DNA of 64,000 nt, taken from assembly GCA_963966185.1 (NCBI GenBank), contig CAWZYM010000308.1, forward strand, positions 124,001-188,000. Reading direction: 5' to 3'. This document shows positions 10,400-21,086 of this stretch, piece after piece (position 1 is the stretch's first letter; each line of letters begins with the position of its first letter). The notes under the pieces are model-generated. The model ran no database searches. It had not been told where the DNA came from and saw only the letters and a program-made list of their open reading frames with translations. The position numbers were made by a program, and so were the translations under genes. Source of the stretch: Rhabditoides inermis. Taxonomy: Eukaryota > Nematoda > Chromadorea > Rhabditida > Rhabditidae.

Positions 10400-11248
10400 G
10401 CTTTTCCTTCATTTCGAATATGTAATACAAAATTCTCTTTTTTTCAAACAAGCATTTCATAAGTGATGTTGTTCAGTCGTTGAACCACGAGAGAACAGTT
10501 TATTCCGACCGTCTCGCCTTCGTGGCATAATCAGGTAGAGTATTACCTCAATCTGTCTAGTATAGTGGTGTCTAGCGACCAATTATACTATCTAAAAAAA
10601 GTCGCTCTTTTGGAGAAAAAAATACATGATGATTTTTCCCTATTTTAGTAATTTTTGTTAATCGATAAAAAAGGGCTTTAGGAGATTCTGAAATGAAACC
10701 TTCTCGATAAGTCAGCTGAATAGCGTTGTTGAATTGTAAGTATCACGGTGAAAATAACTTTCAACCACATCTAAAAACTTTTTTTTCAATAAATACACGG
10801 CTCCAAATAACCGAGTGAGATGCTGTGTGTTGTGTCTCTCTGTCTATGCGGGATTGCTGCCACACGCGGGATGGGGTGCTGTGGCTGTGGCCTGGCTGTT
10901 GGCCGCGGGAGCAGAGGTACAGAGGAGAGGAGGCGGCCGACGGGTCAGACCTGAATTGAATTGATTCATTGTCCATATCAATAATGCAACAACGGAGATG
11001 AAACATTATCATGTTCTCGTGTTCGGTACGTTGACCAAAGGAGAACGGTGAGTATAATTATAATGATCTTCTAAAACTTGAGACTTCTTATACATACGTG
11101 CTTGACTATATACTTCCAGGACACAACATAACAAGAGTGTTGGCGTAAAACTCGCAATTAGGTGCGCGAACGAGAATGAGAACCACTGTTGTTTCGTTGT
11201 GTTGTAACCATTGTTTGCAGGCTGTATCGCGTCATGTGCGATTAGAAG

Positions 11249-11285
<37 letters not shown>

Positions 11286-12002
11286 GTGAAGTTCTTTGGA
11301 AATGCATCGAGCAAGAGTCTAGTTCTTTTCTCATTATTTCTTCTTTTCCACGATCGGTTCTAGTAAGCGATCCTGCGCGGAACCTTGAGCAACGCGATGC
11401 GCTAACGTGGATGGATTATTGGAACAAGGAGATATACGAAATACGTGCGACTACGTGGGAGCAAAGGAACATCTGGAGCCTCCCCCATCGTTTATCACGT
11501 CACGGTACAGTAACTCTAATGGATTGGGATGATTATCGATCAAGAATCGATTGAGAAACGATCCACCACTAACCTCGATAGCAAAACTGCATTCCCCCGG
11601 CGTAAGCTTACCAAAGATCTTGGCCCTACTTCATGCTTCTTTGTGATTGACGCGATAAATCGCGGAACTCTGAACTCTGCTCCGAGCAATGTTCAAATAG
11701 GCCTGCGCCTGCGCCTCATTTTGAACGTTTGATCGCGACAAAAAAGCTATTCTCCCACCGTCATTTCATCTTTCTTCTCATTTGTGTGCTCTCGCGATAA
11801 AAGTACGGCTCGGCTGTTTGTTATCGATCGCTTCTCCCATATCTTTCTCTCTCTCACTCTCTCACTGTGACCAGTCAACTCATATTATCTTATCCTTCCA
11901 TCCTTCGTTTTCTTCCTTGGATGATGCGTATAATATCATTCGTGAGCCATGTTCATCCACCTGTTTCTCCTATTCTTCCTTATCCAGAGAACAGCGGCAA
12001 GA
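10400..12002. other. intergenic region
   Basis: No gene is supported. It includes a (GA)n tract at 11249-11284 and pyrimidine-rich sequence just upstream of the next gene. ORFs here lack domains or splice support. Confidence 0.5.
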
Positions 12003-12227
12003 ATGGCGGAAAACCACACTGACTATTTCAACTATTTCGCGTTTGGAAGCAACCTGCTTCAGGAGAGGATTCGCGTGCAGGTATCTTTTTTTCTTTCAAA
12101 ATATAGACCTAAATGCTTTTTCTGAACTATCGTAAGTTGTGTTCTCTTTGTGTACTATCGTAAGCACAGTTCTGAACTATCGTAGGTTACTATTGTTACT
12201 ATCGCGTTATGTGTGAACACATACAAG

Positions 12228-12282
<55 letters not shown>

Positions 12283-12942
12283 GGCAGAGAGAGAGCAGAG
12301 AGAGAAAATATGGAGCTAGATATAGAGAGCTTTTCCATTGCAGGTGAAGGGGGCCGAGTTCGTGTCGACCGGCTTCCTGCCCGGCTACCGAGTCTTCTTC
12401 CTCTCCCACGGAAAGAGGTGGAACGGCGCCGTCGCATCCATCGAGGAGAAAAAGGACGAGGAGGTACGCAAGTTTTCGTGGCAGGACCCAAACACCTACT
12501 CGATTGCAGACGTGGGGCTGTGTGTGGCGCGTGCCCCACTCGTTCGCCGCGGAGCTGGACAAGCAGGAGCACAGCTACCACAGGCTCACCGGTAGGCATT
12601 TTCTCTCTATCTCTCCCCCCCTCCTCTCTCTCTCTCCCCCCTCTCTCTCTCACTCTCCCTTCTCTAGTCCCTGTCCACGTGGGCTCTTCGATCGTGCAGT
12701 GTCGCACCTACCAATTCACCGACACCTCCCAGCCGCGCACCAAGCCGAGCCCCCACTACAAGACGGTAGGCGTGGTGACGATGGGCGGGGCTAACAGTAT
12801 CCAGGTAATCGTGGCGGGAGCGCGGGAGCACAATCTGCCGGCTGCGTACATCGAGAAGTTGGATGCGTGGGAGGACAACGGCTGGAAGGGGAAGATCGAG
12901 CTGGATCTGGAGGCGATCAAGCACATCAACAAGGAGCCGTAG
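12003..12942 (+). CDS. gamma-glutamylcyclotransferase
   Basis: Five exons, 12003-12080, 12344-12463, 12510-12591, 12668-12765 and 12805-12942, splice in phase to about 171 residues. The N-terminus carries FNYFAFGSNLL, the Y-F-x-Y/F-G-S-N-x substrate loop of the GGCT family. The family glutamate is probably in the SIEEKKDEEVW.CVW region, and the C-terminal PSPHYK and VIVAGAREHNLP segments match the animal GGCT fold. The enzyme is cytosolic and converts gamma-glutamyl amino acids to 5-oxoproline and free amino acid in glutathione turnover. The last intron (12766-12804) would be only 39 bases and divisible by three. If retained it adds 13 residues without a stop. Intron 1 carries a long (AG)n tract. 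Confidence 0.88.
12231..12305 (+). repeat. (AG)n microsatellite in GGCT intron 1
   Basis: About 35 AG/GAG units lie between exons 1 and 2 of the cyclotransferase gene. Confidence 0.9.
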
Positions 12943-13269
12943 AGCCATTCACACTACCAATCCCTTCCATTCCACACTTGTTCCTTCTAGAATCTAGAAA
13001 CTCTTTGTTTGTGTTGACATTGTAGTCTCACTTCTTCTACCGGTCGGTTCAATTACCCACTGTGTGGGCACCTGATAGATTAATCATCACCCTATGTAGA
13101 TAGTTAGGTTCTGTTTCCTTGTATGTGTACTTACTCACTGCGCAACGAGTATCAATTATTTATTAAAAGGCTTAATTGAATAAATACTCTCTGGTTATTA
13201 CAACACTCTTATCACAGTCTCAATCACAGCATCGCCTTTTCTACTAAAATGTCCTATGGTGTCCGTCAT

Positions 13270-14340
13270 TCCAGAGTCATAACTAGCTTCAAACTCAACC
13301 GATTCACATGAAACTTGGTAAAAAGTTGTGTTCTCTTCCAAGGACGACGACAAAATTCAGGCACCTCTCAACTCCTCCTCTACGTCCATATTTGGTCAAA
13401 AAACCACCAAAAATGGTCACTTTTGCACTTTTTCTTGTGTGTCCGCGGGCATAACTCCGTTTCTACAGAACCGATTTGCGTCAAACTTTGCGAAAAGTTT
13501 ACATAGTACTTCAGGATGCAGTCCACTTTGTGTATACTCTCCAATTACACTCATTGCCTATATTTGGTAGAAAAACCTCAAAATTCGCCGATTTTGGTGC
13601 TGTCCGCTGCAAAAGCTTCTCACCTAAGAAACAGTTTCGCTTCTTGTTCTGTAATTACTTTCAACAATTAGTTCTGTCACTAACCTGCAAGTTTCATCAT
13701 CATTGGTTACGGTGTAAGGAAAATATAGCCAAATTAGCAAGAGCCGCGCGCGCGCTCTCGCCTCACTTTTGCGATTTTTAGTATTTCCGCGGTCATAACT
13801 CGATTCATACAAAACCAATTTGCAAGAAACTTGACTGATAGTTGAGTTTACGTCTTGTGATGCAGTCCATTCTGTGACAGTTCTCAATTTTGCTTTCATT
13901 ACCTCTCTTTTTGGTCAAAATACTACCAAAAATGGTCACTTTTTCACTTTTTCATGTGTGTCCGCAAGAATATCTCCGTTTCTACTGAATCGATTTGCGT
14001 AAAACTTTGCAGAAAGTTTACTTTGTGTTACAGAAAGCAGTCCACTTTCTTATACGTCTCTACTTACTCTTGTTATAGAAGAAAAACCACGAAAATCATT
14101 AAATTTGTAGCTGTCTGCAGCGAACGTTTCTCATCTAAGCAACATCTCTGTTTTATTTTCCGTAAAATTCAACCTGAGTGGTTACAATGTGAGAAAGATA
14201 TAGCCAATTTATCAAAAGGTGCGCGCGCTGTAGCATTCCTTTTACAATTTTGATTAGTTCATAACTTTAATCATACTAAACCAATTTGTATGACACTTTG
14301 CAGATTAGCCACGTTGTGATAGTTTTCAATTTTGCTTTCT
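13270..14340 (+). repeat. degenerate tandem repeat array
   Basis: A motif of the form 'cataactc.gtttctac.gaaccgatttgc' followed by 'aaactttgc.aaaagttta' recurs at about 13275, 13452, 13793, 13968 and 14261. A second motif (AAAATATAGCCAAATTAGC, then a GCGCGCGC run) recurs at about 13720 and 14195. The higher-order period is close to 0.5 kb. It has no coding capacity and is probably an ancient tandem or transposon-derived repeat. Confidence 0.6.
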
Positions 14341-14721
14341 TTGTTCTGTTGAAAAAAACGGTGCGAGAGGAGACCTGAGAGAAAGAGAAAGAGGAAGAGA
14401 GGGAAAAAGAAAAAGATATAGATAAAAAAAAGAGAAAGAAAGAGAGAAAGAGATTAGTGAGGGGAAGATGTTGCAGAAGCAGAAAAGCAAAACTGTCTGT
14501 TTTCGTAGCATGAAAGAAACAGTGGCGACTTATTTGACACGGAGTATTTTTTAAAACCATGTTGACCTAACACATTTGCATTTTTTTTTCGAAAGAACGA
14601 CGATTCTGCGTTACTTTCGAATCTGACACTGCCAAGGATTCAGATAAAAATTTGAATTTCCCGCCAACGCTTCAATACTGCAAATTGGGGTCGGAGACAT
14701 AAGCGCAATTGAACAACGCTT

Positions 14722-14798
14722 AGTCAATAGCTTCATGGCTCAGAGCATGTGCGCTGCATTGTGGCCCCCGATCTTCGCCGGTTCGATCCCACGGCCAA
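14722..14798 (+). other. tRNA-like sequence
   Basis: TAGCTTCATGGCTCAGAGC looks like a D-arm or A box and CGCCGGTTCGATCCC like a T-arm or B box, at tRNA spacing. The acceptor stem does not pair well. Confidence 0.4.
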
Positions 14799-15136
14799 AT
14801 GTTTTGCTCGTGTGAAAATGAGGAGTTGTGGCAGGTTGTGACAGAAATAAGTCGCCACTGTGTCTTTAACACTAATAGAAAAACGAGAAAAAACAAAGAG
14901 AAAGCAGAGAGATAAAGAGAGGAAGGAGAGAGCGAGAAGAGAGGGGAGAAAGAGGGAGAGATAAAAGGAGGAGGGCTAATATCAGAGCGATGCTGACTTG
15001 TGCCTGAGCGCATTTAGTTTTTAGAAGCATAGAAAAGTATAGTTCAGAAAAAAGAAATATATCATTATTCTTTTCATAGACATTGATAGGTGAAGCGCGC
15101 GGCAGCTTACTATAAGACTTGCAAACCAGTTATTAC

Positions 15137-15170
<34 letters not shown>

Positions 15171-15340
15171 CCGCTCCTAGACAACATACTTATCAGTGCA
15201 ATCAATACATCAATCGACTAATCTTCTCTACTTTAATAATTCGTTTCACTCGTCAAAATGTTATGAATTTGTAGATAAACAGTAGTATTGAACATAACAA
15301 AAAACTTGTATGAATTTCTATTCTTCTAATTTTCATGTTC

Positions 15341-15379
15341 TAGCGCGGAGGCGCGCGACAGCGCGCCGGAGCGCTAGTA
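15341..15379. repeat. GC-rich quasi-palindrome ending in CTAG
   Basis: CTAGCGCGGAGGCGCGCGAC and the following bases form an imperfect hairpin closed by CTAG at both ends. A related sequence opens the repeat at 39767, and another CTAG-bounded palindrome lies at 41908. Confidence 0.6.
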
Positions 15380-15547
15380 AACAAACAGAAAAAATAACAT
15401 CGCCCCGAATTATGCAAACACACAAATAACATTTTCTCACTCAAAAATAATCCTAGCGAATATAAAACAGACACAGTTAGACATAGCACACATACCCTAT
15501 GTGAGCAGATAGAAAGGAACAAGGGGGCGGCGCAAGAGTGGGCGGGG

Positions 15548-18422
15548 CTAGGCGAATCGGGCGCGGCGCACTCCGCCGTCCTTGCTGAGGTCGTCGTAGC
15601 GGTGGACCTGTCTGTAGCCGTCCAGGCCCTCCAATCGACTGCCGCCGTTCGCCTTATACGGAGCGTTGGCCGCCCTGCAATCAACTGATTGCAATGAGTC
15701 AGTTGGTAGGTTAGTAGGTGTGCCCGAGCCGAGGGGAAAGGAGGAGCAGGGGGTTAGGGAAGGACAGAGAGAGAGAGAGAGAGAGGGGCAAGCACGCGCT
15801 CACCAACCACATCCACTCACTCTACACTTGCGCGTCAACACTGAAACACAACACACGTCCACGCCCTCTCTTCTTCCACTCCACTCACCAATACATCGCA
15901 TCCGCTTCCCCTATCGAACTTCGATCCATCGATACTAGAGTCGCGTCACTAAAAACATCCTCCCCTCTTTCTCATTCCCTTTCGTTATCTTTCTCCTCCT
16001 CTCTCTCTCACCTCAACGTATGGTTGTTCCTGGAAATCATGGGGAGTGACTGCTCGTCGCTCTTCGATTTCTCAGACTGCTTCGCCTGAATCACGGAGGA
16101 TCAAAACACAGATAACACAACAATATGATTTTGAAAAGTCGTACTCTGTTGTATGCGAACACTCCGAACACGGCGAGGCTCATTCCGAACACGTTGGGGG
16201 CTGTGACAGGGTTGTGCAGGGTGAGCAGGGAGGCGCCGATCACCTGCAATGGATAGAGGATAGAAGGATAGATAGAATAGGGTTTACGCAACGCATGACT
16301 GACGTGATAGACAAACTAAGCAATCTATATCTAGTCATGTTAAGAAAAAACACCTCGCGCAATACCGGTAAACACGAGTCATGAATATTCCATAAACAAA
16401 CAAAAATAATTATACAAATCGACTAACCGTGACCCTCTTGGTGGCGTTGGCGACGGCGTAGCTCAAGGCAGTCAACTCGTGGATGAGGGAGAAGGCACAC
16501 ACATTCTGGGCAAACGAGAAGAGACCGGAGAGGAGGAGTAGACACAACATGTGCAGATCGGGCACCGGCAGCGCGTCCTGAGAGAGGAAGATTGGCTCTC
16601 TCTGTCTCCTCTCTCTCTCTCTCTCTTTCCCTCTCTCGTACTCACCACCTCGTCTCCTCCCGCACCCCACATCGCCACCGCATCCCTCCACATCCAGAAC
16701 GGGAAGAATACGACGGCCGCGAGTTGTGAGGTGAGCGACAGCAGACGGATAGGGTGCATGCCACTCTCCTTCAGAACCTGACAAAATCAATCCAATCAAT
16801 CCATAGACACAAGGCCATACAATAAATCATATGATAAACGTGACAATGTCTACCTTCTTGACCCATATGTTGAGCAGAGAGTAGACAAAGGTGGAGAATA
16901 GGGCGGAGCAGAGTCCGATCGCCGAGAACGACAGCTCCGTCAGAGACGCGATCACCACGCCTGCAAATCCAATTCCAAAATGCTTGCTTATTTTGTATAT
17001 GTACCCCGTTTCTTTTCACGTCTAGTATTGAATGTTCTGAGCACACAGCACACAATAGTCAGACCGGAAACGTTCCGGCATAGGTTTGAACAGATGCGCA
17101 TTGCATATTGTGATCATCGGACAGAAAACGTGGCATTCGGCAAATTGAACCAAAACGTGGGCAAAATAGACACGTTATACAACAACATGGACAGAATGGA
17201 CACGTAAACATGACTGCCATACAGCCTGCCTATACATACGAACATACGTCACATCAGTACCCAGTAACAGTATATGCCGTAACTACCACACTCAGACAAA
17301 GTGATGCAATGATATAATGATAATGAGATATATAATGATAAGAAACTGACCGGCGACGATAGGCAGGAGGGAGAGGTAGACGCGCAGCGACTGGCGCTCC
17401 CGCAGCACCAGGCGGGCAAGCACCACTGCGAACAGAGGCATCGACGCCTTCACTGAAAACACATACCGTGATCCATACATATACGAATATTCAAGAGTAA
17501 AAGGTAAAGAAAAGACCCCCTGATTTGACTTATGACAGCTCTGCGGCAACATTCAAGAAATACAAGCAATAGCTGACCGGTATGTGTGTAGGAGACGGGC
17601 ATCTTCCACAGACTGAACTGCGCGCTCGCCACCGCCAGCGCCTTACCTCAACACGCAATCGGTAAAACAAAATTGAGTAAAAGATAAAACAAAATAAAGA
17701 AGCGTACCAAGTGATATGGGCACGAGATACTTGTTGAACTGGTGCGGTGATAGCACAACTCGCTGCTGCTCCCACAACCGCAACAGGGGTATACTGCAGG
17801 AGAATGGATTCGAGTCAATCAATCAATAATCAATAAATACGTTGATAAATTATAGTTCACGTACCTGTACACGGGAATTGACATGAGTGAGAAGAGCGCT
17901 AGCGTATTCGGATAGGGGTAGGTCTGAAAGAGATAATTGGATAAGCTAAGCACTGCGCACACTCTACATATAGTGGGCCCGCAAATTATTTCCCATATTT
18001 TCACGAGAGATTAGGGTGGTTAGACAACGATCAGAACACTTCGGATGATGTTATCAATTTAACAAAATTTTGCGTGGGTAGCCAGCGTCGAACACGCGGA
18101 ACGCTGCTTGCCAAGCGAGAGCGATACCACTACGCCACGTGGTCATGTGTCAGGATCTGTGGAGTAGAGCTATGAACGACAAAACAAAATTGCTGCGCAT
18201 TTCGTTAAGTATGCTGTATGTTCAAAATCCACGCTAATGTTTTCAACAAAAAAATCCTGAGCTAAGTGCGAGTCTATTATACATAATCAGGCGAAAAGCG
18301 TCACTCACAGTGAGTGTGATTTTGTTGACGATAGAGTTGGCGGAGGAGACGACGTACCACAGAAGGCAGATCCCAGCCACCTTCACATGTGACTGGATCG
18401 ACGAGGACAGCCGCACGCGCAT
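15548..18422 (-). CDS. SLC35E1-like nucleotide-sugar/triose-phosphate-type transporter
   Basis: About ten exons on the minus strand, from an ATG at 18422 (preceded by gtag, a probable splice or trans-splice acceptor) to a stop at 15548. Reading the exons in order gives NSIVNKITL, a TYPYPNTLALFS segment, SLWKMPVSYTHTVKASMPLF, an LVLRERQSLRVYLSLLPIVAG stretch, TELSFSAIGL, YAVANATKRVTV and VTAPNVFGMSLAVFGVFAYN. The order and motifs match the drug/metabolite transporter superfamily (TPT domain), closest to animal SLC35E1: about ten membrane helices, Golgi or ER membrane, substrate unknown. The C-terminal tail has two polar exons (16090-16020 and 15675-15548). Introns are mostly 40-300 bases; one holds (CT)n. 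Confidence 0.85.
18079..18152 (-). other. tRNA-like sequence inside SLC35E1-like intron
   Basis: On the minus strand TGGCGTAGTGGTATCGC is a strong A box or D-arm, and GTGTTCGACGC at the right spacing is a weaker B box. It lies in the first intron of the transporter, on the same strand. Confidence 0.45.
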
Positions 18423-18423
18423 C

Positions 18424-19750
18424 TACAACCACAACTTCGGACTGTTCCATGAACAATGATTGAAATGTATAATAAATCAATACATGGAAAACTCACCTTG
18501 AAAGAAAATATCACAATAGAATCACAGTTGGTTGGTCAAAGTGAAGATGCGTCGATGGGTGTGAATCACAATATGATCAGTACCGCATTCTCTTTAGTAA
18601 ATAAGGTTACAGCGGTGGACCCTGTAAGGAATGTTCAATCAATCGAAAGCGAAAGTACACATCACGAGCACTGAATGAACCACGCAATATGTTATCAGTA
18701 CATGCGCCATGAATGCACCACGCAACCACACCACGCAATCCGGTATCAGCGACAGCGAATGTAATAACGTATTGATGACGTATTCAAAAACGCAGAACAT
18801 GATGAAGCAAGCAGATATGAAACAGAACATAAAGAAAAAAAACTTCGAAACGGAAGTCAATGAATTGGCAATACTCAATACGCGTAGCCACGCAACGGTG
18901 TGCAAAATTGCTTCGCGCACTCAGACTTTGCGCACTCCATCCTTGTACTTTCCCCCTCTCTAAACGATCAATCCACCCATCCGCGGTTGCGGAACCACGT
19001 GGATCAAACAATAGACGGGTTGCAACAACCAACAAAAACATGTGAGATGATTTATATGGAAGAACGCATCGATCGAACAGCATGAGCCGCGTGTATGCGT
19101 ACGTGGAAAAGTGGGCCCCTACTCGCCTCTTTTCGTCTCACTGTCCCAGATAACATCTTCCTTCCTACACCGTCCAGTCTCGAACCGGATTTCATTACAT
19201 TACGCATCCCATATCCTAATCCCAGACCTTAAGAAATGGAGCCAAGTATCAGAGCTGAATGAACACATTAACAAACAATACATTAAGCACATAAATATAG
19301 AATATGGAAATATAAATAATAGATGACCAACCATACCGCGGTATACCGACCACCGGAAATACCGGAACCACAGGAAAGTTTTGTCGATTACATTGCTCCA
19401 TTAACAACGCATAACCGTCTAATTCTCCACATTTGACACAATGTCTCTACTTCATTAGAGCGGAAAAATCGAAACAACGAAAATTTCAAGAATTGCAATT
19501 ATTCATAGAAAATATTGTCGAAGATGTAAAATATTGTTTTTGGAAATTAGTTTTCCAACAGCTTCAAAGAGAAGTTGGTCCTTACACAGGCGAGAAAACG
19601 CAAAGGCCGCCCGCCACCACTCCCCTCCACGCCCGTTCTCTCCGCCCTGAACGACGATTTTCTCGCATGTGGTCGTAGACGGCAGACTACAGTATGCTAG
19701 GTAAACCAATAGTATGAATGAGTTTATTCAACGGAATAGAGCGTGAAAAG
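18424..19750. other. intergenic region
   Basis: No gene is supported. It is AT-rich sequence between the divergent upstream side of the transporter and the 3' end of MSP. Confidence 0.5.
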
Positions 19751-19753
19751 CGT

Positions 19754-20193
19754 TCAAGGGTTGTACTCGATGGGGAGGTTCTTGCGGCGGACCATTCCGT
19801 CGCCCTGGAACCACTCGCGGCGGAAGGTCTTGGCGGCGCCGTCGGGGGTGTTGGTCCACTCGATGGTGATGCGGTCGTTGTTGGTGTCCTCCTGACCGTA
19901 CTGGAACGCGTCGCAAGAGACGGCCATCAGCACGGCCTCCTTGGGGTCGAGCACTCCGCACGGCGGGTCGACGCCGAGGCGCTTCATGTTGGTGGTCTTG
20001 ATGGCCCATCCGATGCGGCGACCTCCGGCGTTGGTGATCTGAACGGGACACAATGAAAATCAATCGATATCAGTCGATATCGACAGCAGCGTACCTTGAT
20101 GTGATAGGTGTGCTTGTCATCGTAGGGGGCGTTGAAAACGATCTTGGTACCCGGCTGGGTGTTGATATCTCCGGGAGGGACGGACTGAGCCAT
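19754..20193 (-). CDS. major sperm protein (MSP)
   Basis: Two exons, 20193-20095 and 20038-19754, give exactly 127 residues, the normal length of nematode MSP. The N-terminus [14 protein letters not shown] and the C-terminal half ([17 protein letters not shown]..., [21 protein letters not shown] at the end) are unmistakable. MSP polymerises into filaments that drive crawling of amoeboid sperm and is also released as an oocyte maturation signal. The single 56-base intron splits the beta-sandwich after the HIK codons. MSP genes are usually multicopy; only one copy is in the window. Confidence 0.98.
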
Positions 20194-20245
20194 GGCGAAT
20201 GGATGCCGACAGCCCGCCGAGCCCCGCTTTTGTACGAGAGATGGG

Positions 20246-20261
20246 CATGCAAATGAGATAA
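20246..20261 (-). promoter_or_regulatory. GATA site upstream of MSP
   Basis: AGATAA at 20256-20261 (TTATCT on the gene strand) lies about 65 bases upstream of the MSP start, with ATGCAAAT beside it at 20246-20253. GATA sites at this distance are typical of C. elegans msp promoters. Confidence 0.4.
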
Positions 20262-20264
20262 TTC

Positions 20265-21080
20265 GCGCTGTTCGCAATGCGAGAAGTAGTTATGCGACAT
20301 TACATAATTTTAGTTGATCTGGAAGTCAAATTTAGATGCAAATATATCGTATTCACGTCAGTAACAGTATTGCAAAAGAGCTTGGAAGTTTGCTTATAAA
20401 ATAAGTAAGAAGTATCGTCCAAAAGCGTTTCGAGATTCTTCTTACCTTCTGTCTAGAAGTTTTTACGACTTCTACAACTACAACGTCGAAAAAGACATTC
20501 TGTAGGTAATCCATTTTAAACACGTGCACGACGGGAAATTCAGGAAGTAAGATTTTTGTGGACACTTGTGGACACTAGGGCAGGCAGCCAGTGAAAAGTG
20601 AGCACCGTCGTCACCCCTAGCTAATAAACTGTAGAGTACAGAGTACAGTAACTAAAGAGAACCGGACTAATCCTATCCCCATTCTGACGTAATCTTATTC
20701 CGATTAGAATTTCGAGATCTTAACTCACTTCTATGTACTGTAGGTATACTTACGAAGAGGACAATGGAAGGGTGGGAGAAAGACGCATGATTGGTTAATT
20801 TTGCACCCAATGCAGGGTAAAGTAGATGTGGAAGGGGTAAGAATATCATGAGGTAAGCGTAGATGACGTCTTGACGTCTTGAGAACGGATGAGAGAGAGA
20901 GAGAGAGAAAAAAGAGAGGGGAAAAAGATAGGGTTTGAGAGAGACGCACCCTTGGTTAATTTCTCGATGATCAACTCTAACTTTTACTCACATTCAGATG
21001 CAATGGTGGCCAGTTGACCTTGAAACGTATTTATTGCATCAGACCCGAGAAATGTGCACAAAATGGCTGATTTGTTGGAT
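20265..21080. other. intergenic region
   Basis: No gene is supported. A short GA tract lies at 20891-20910. Confidence 0.5.
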
Positions 21081-21086
21081 ATACGA

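Larger units (their letters stand above)
9520..10400. repeat. right arm of large inverted repeat
   Basis: Reverse complement of the left arm. It holds the second peptide gene with its promoter. The outer boundary falls just after the stop codon, at about 10380-10400, beyond which the two flanks differ. Confidence 0.9.
12945..15540. other. intergenic repeat-rich region
   Basis: No gene is supported. It holds the 3' flank of GGCT, a degenerate repeat array (13270-14340), GA-rich tracts (14360-14460 and 14880-14970), a tRNA-like sequence (14722-14798), an (ATT)n run (15136-15170) and a GC-rich palindrome (15341-15379). Confidence 0.6.

Noticed and set aside
10480..10545. sixth tRNA-like sequence (B-box-like GGTTCAACGAC on the minus strand)
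   Set aside because: No convincing A box at the right distance.
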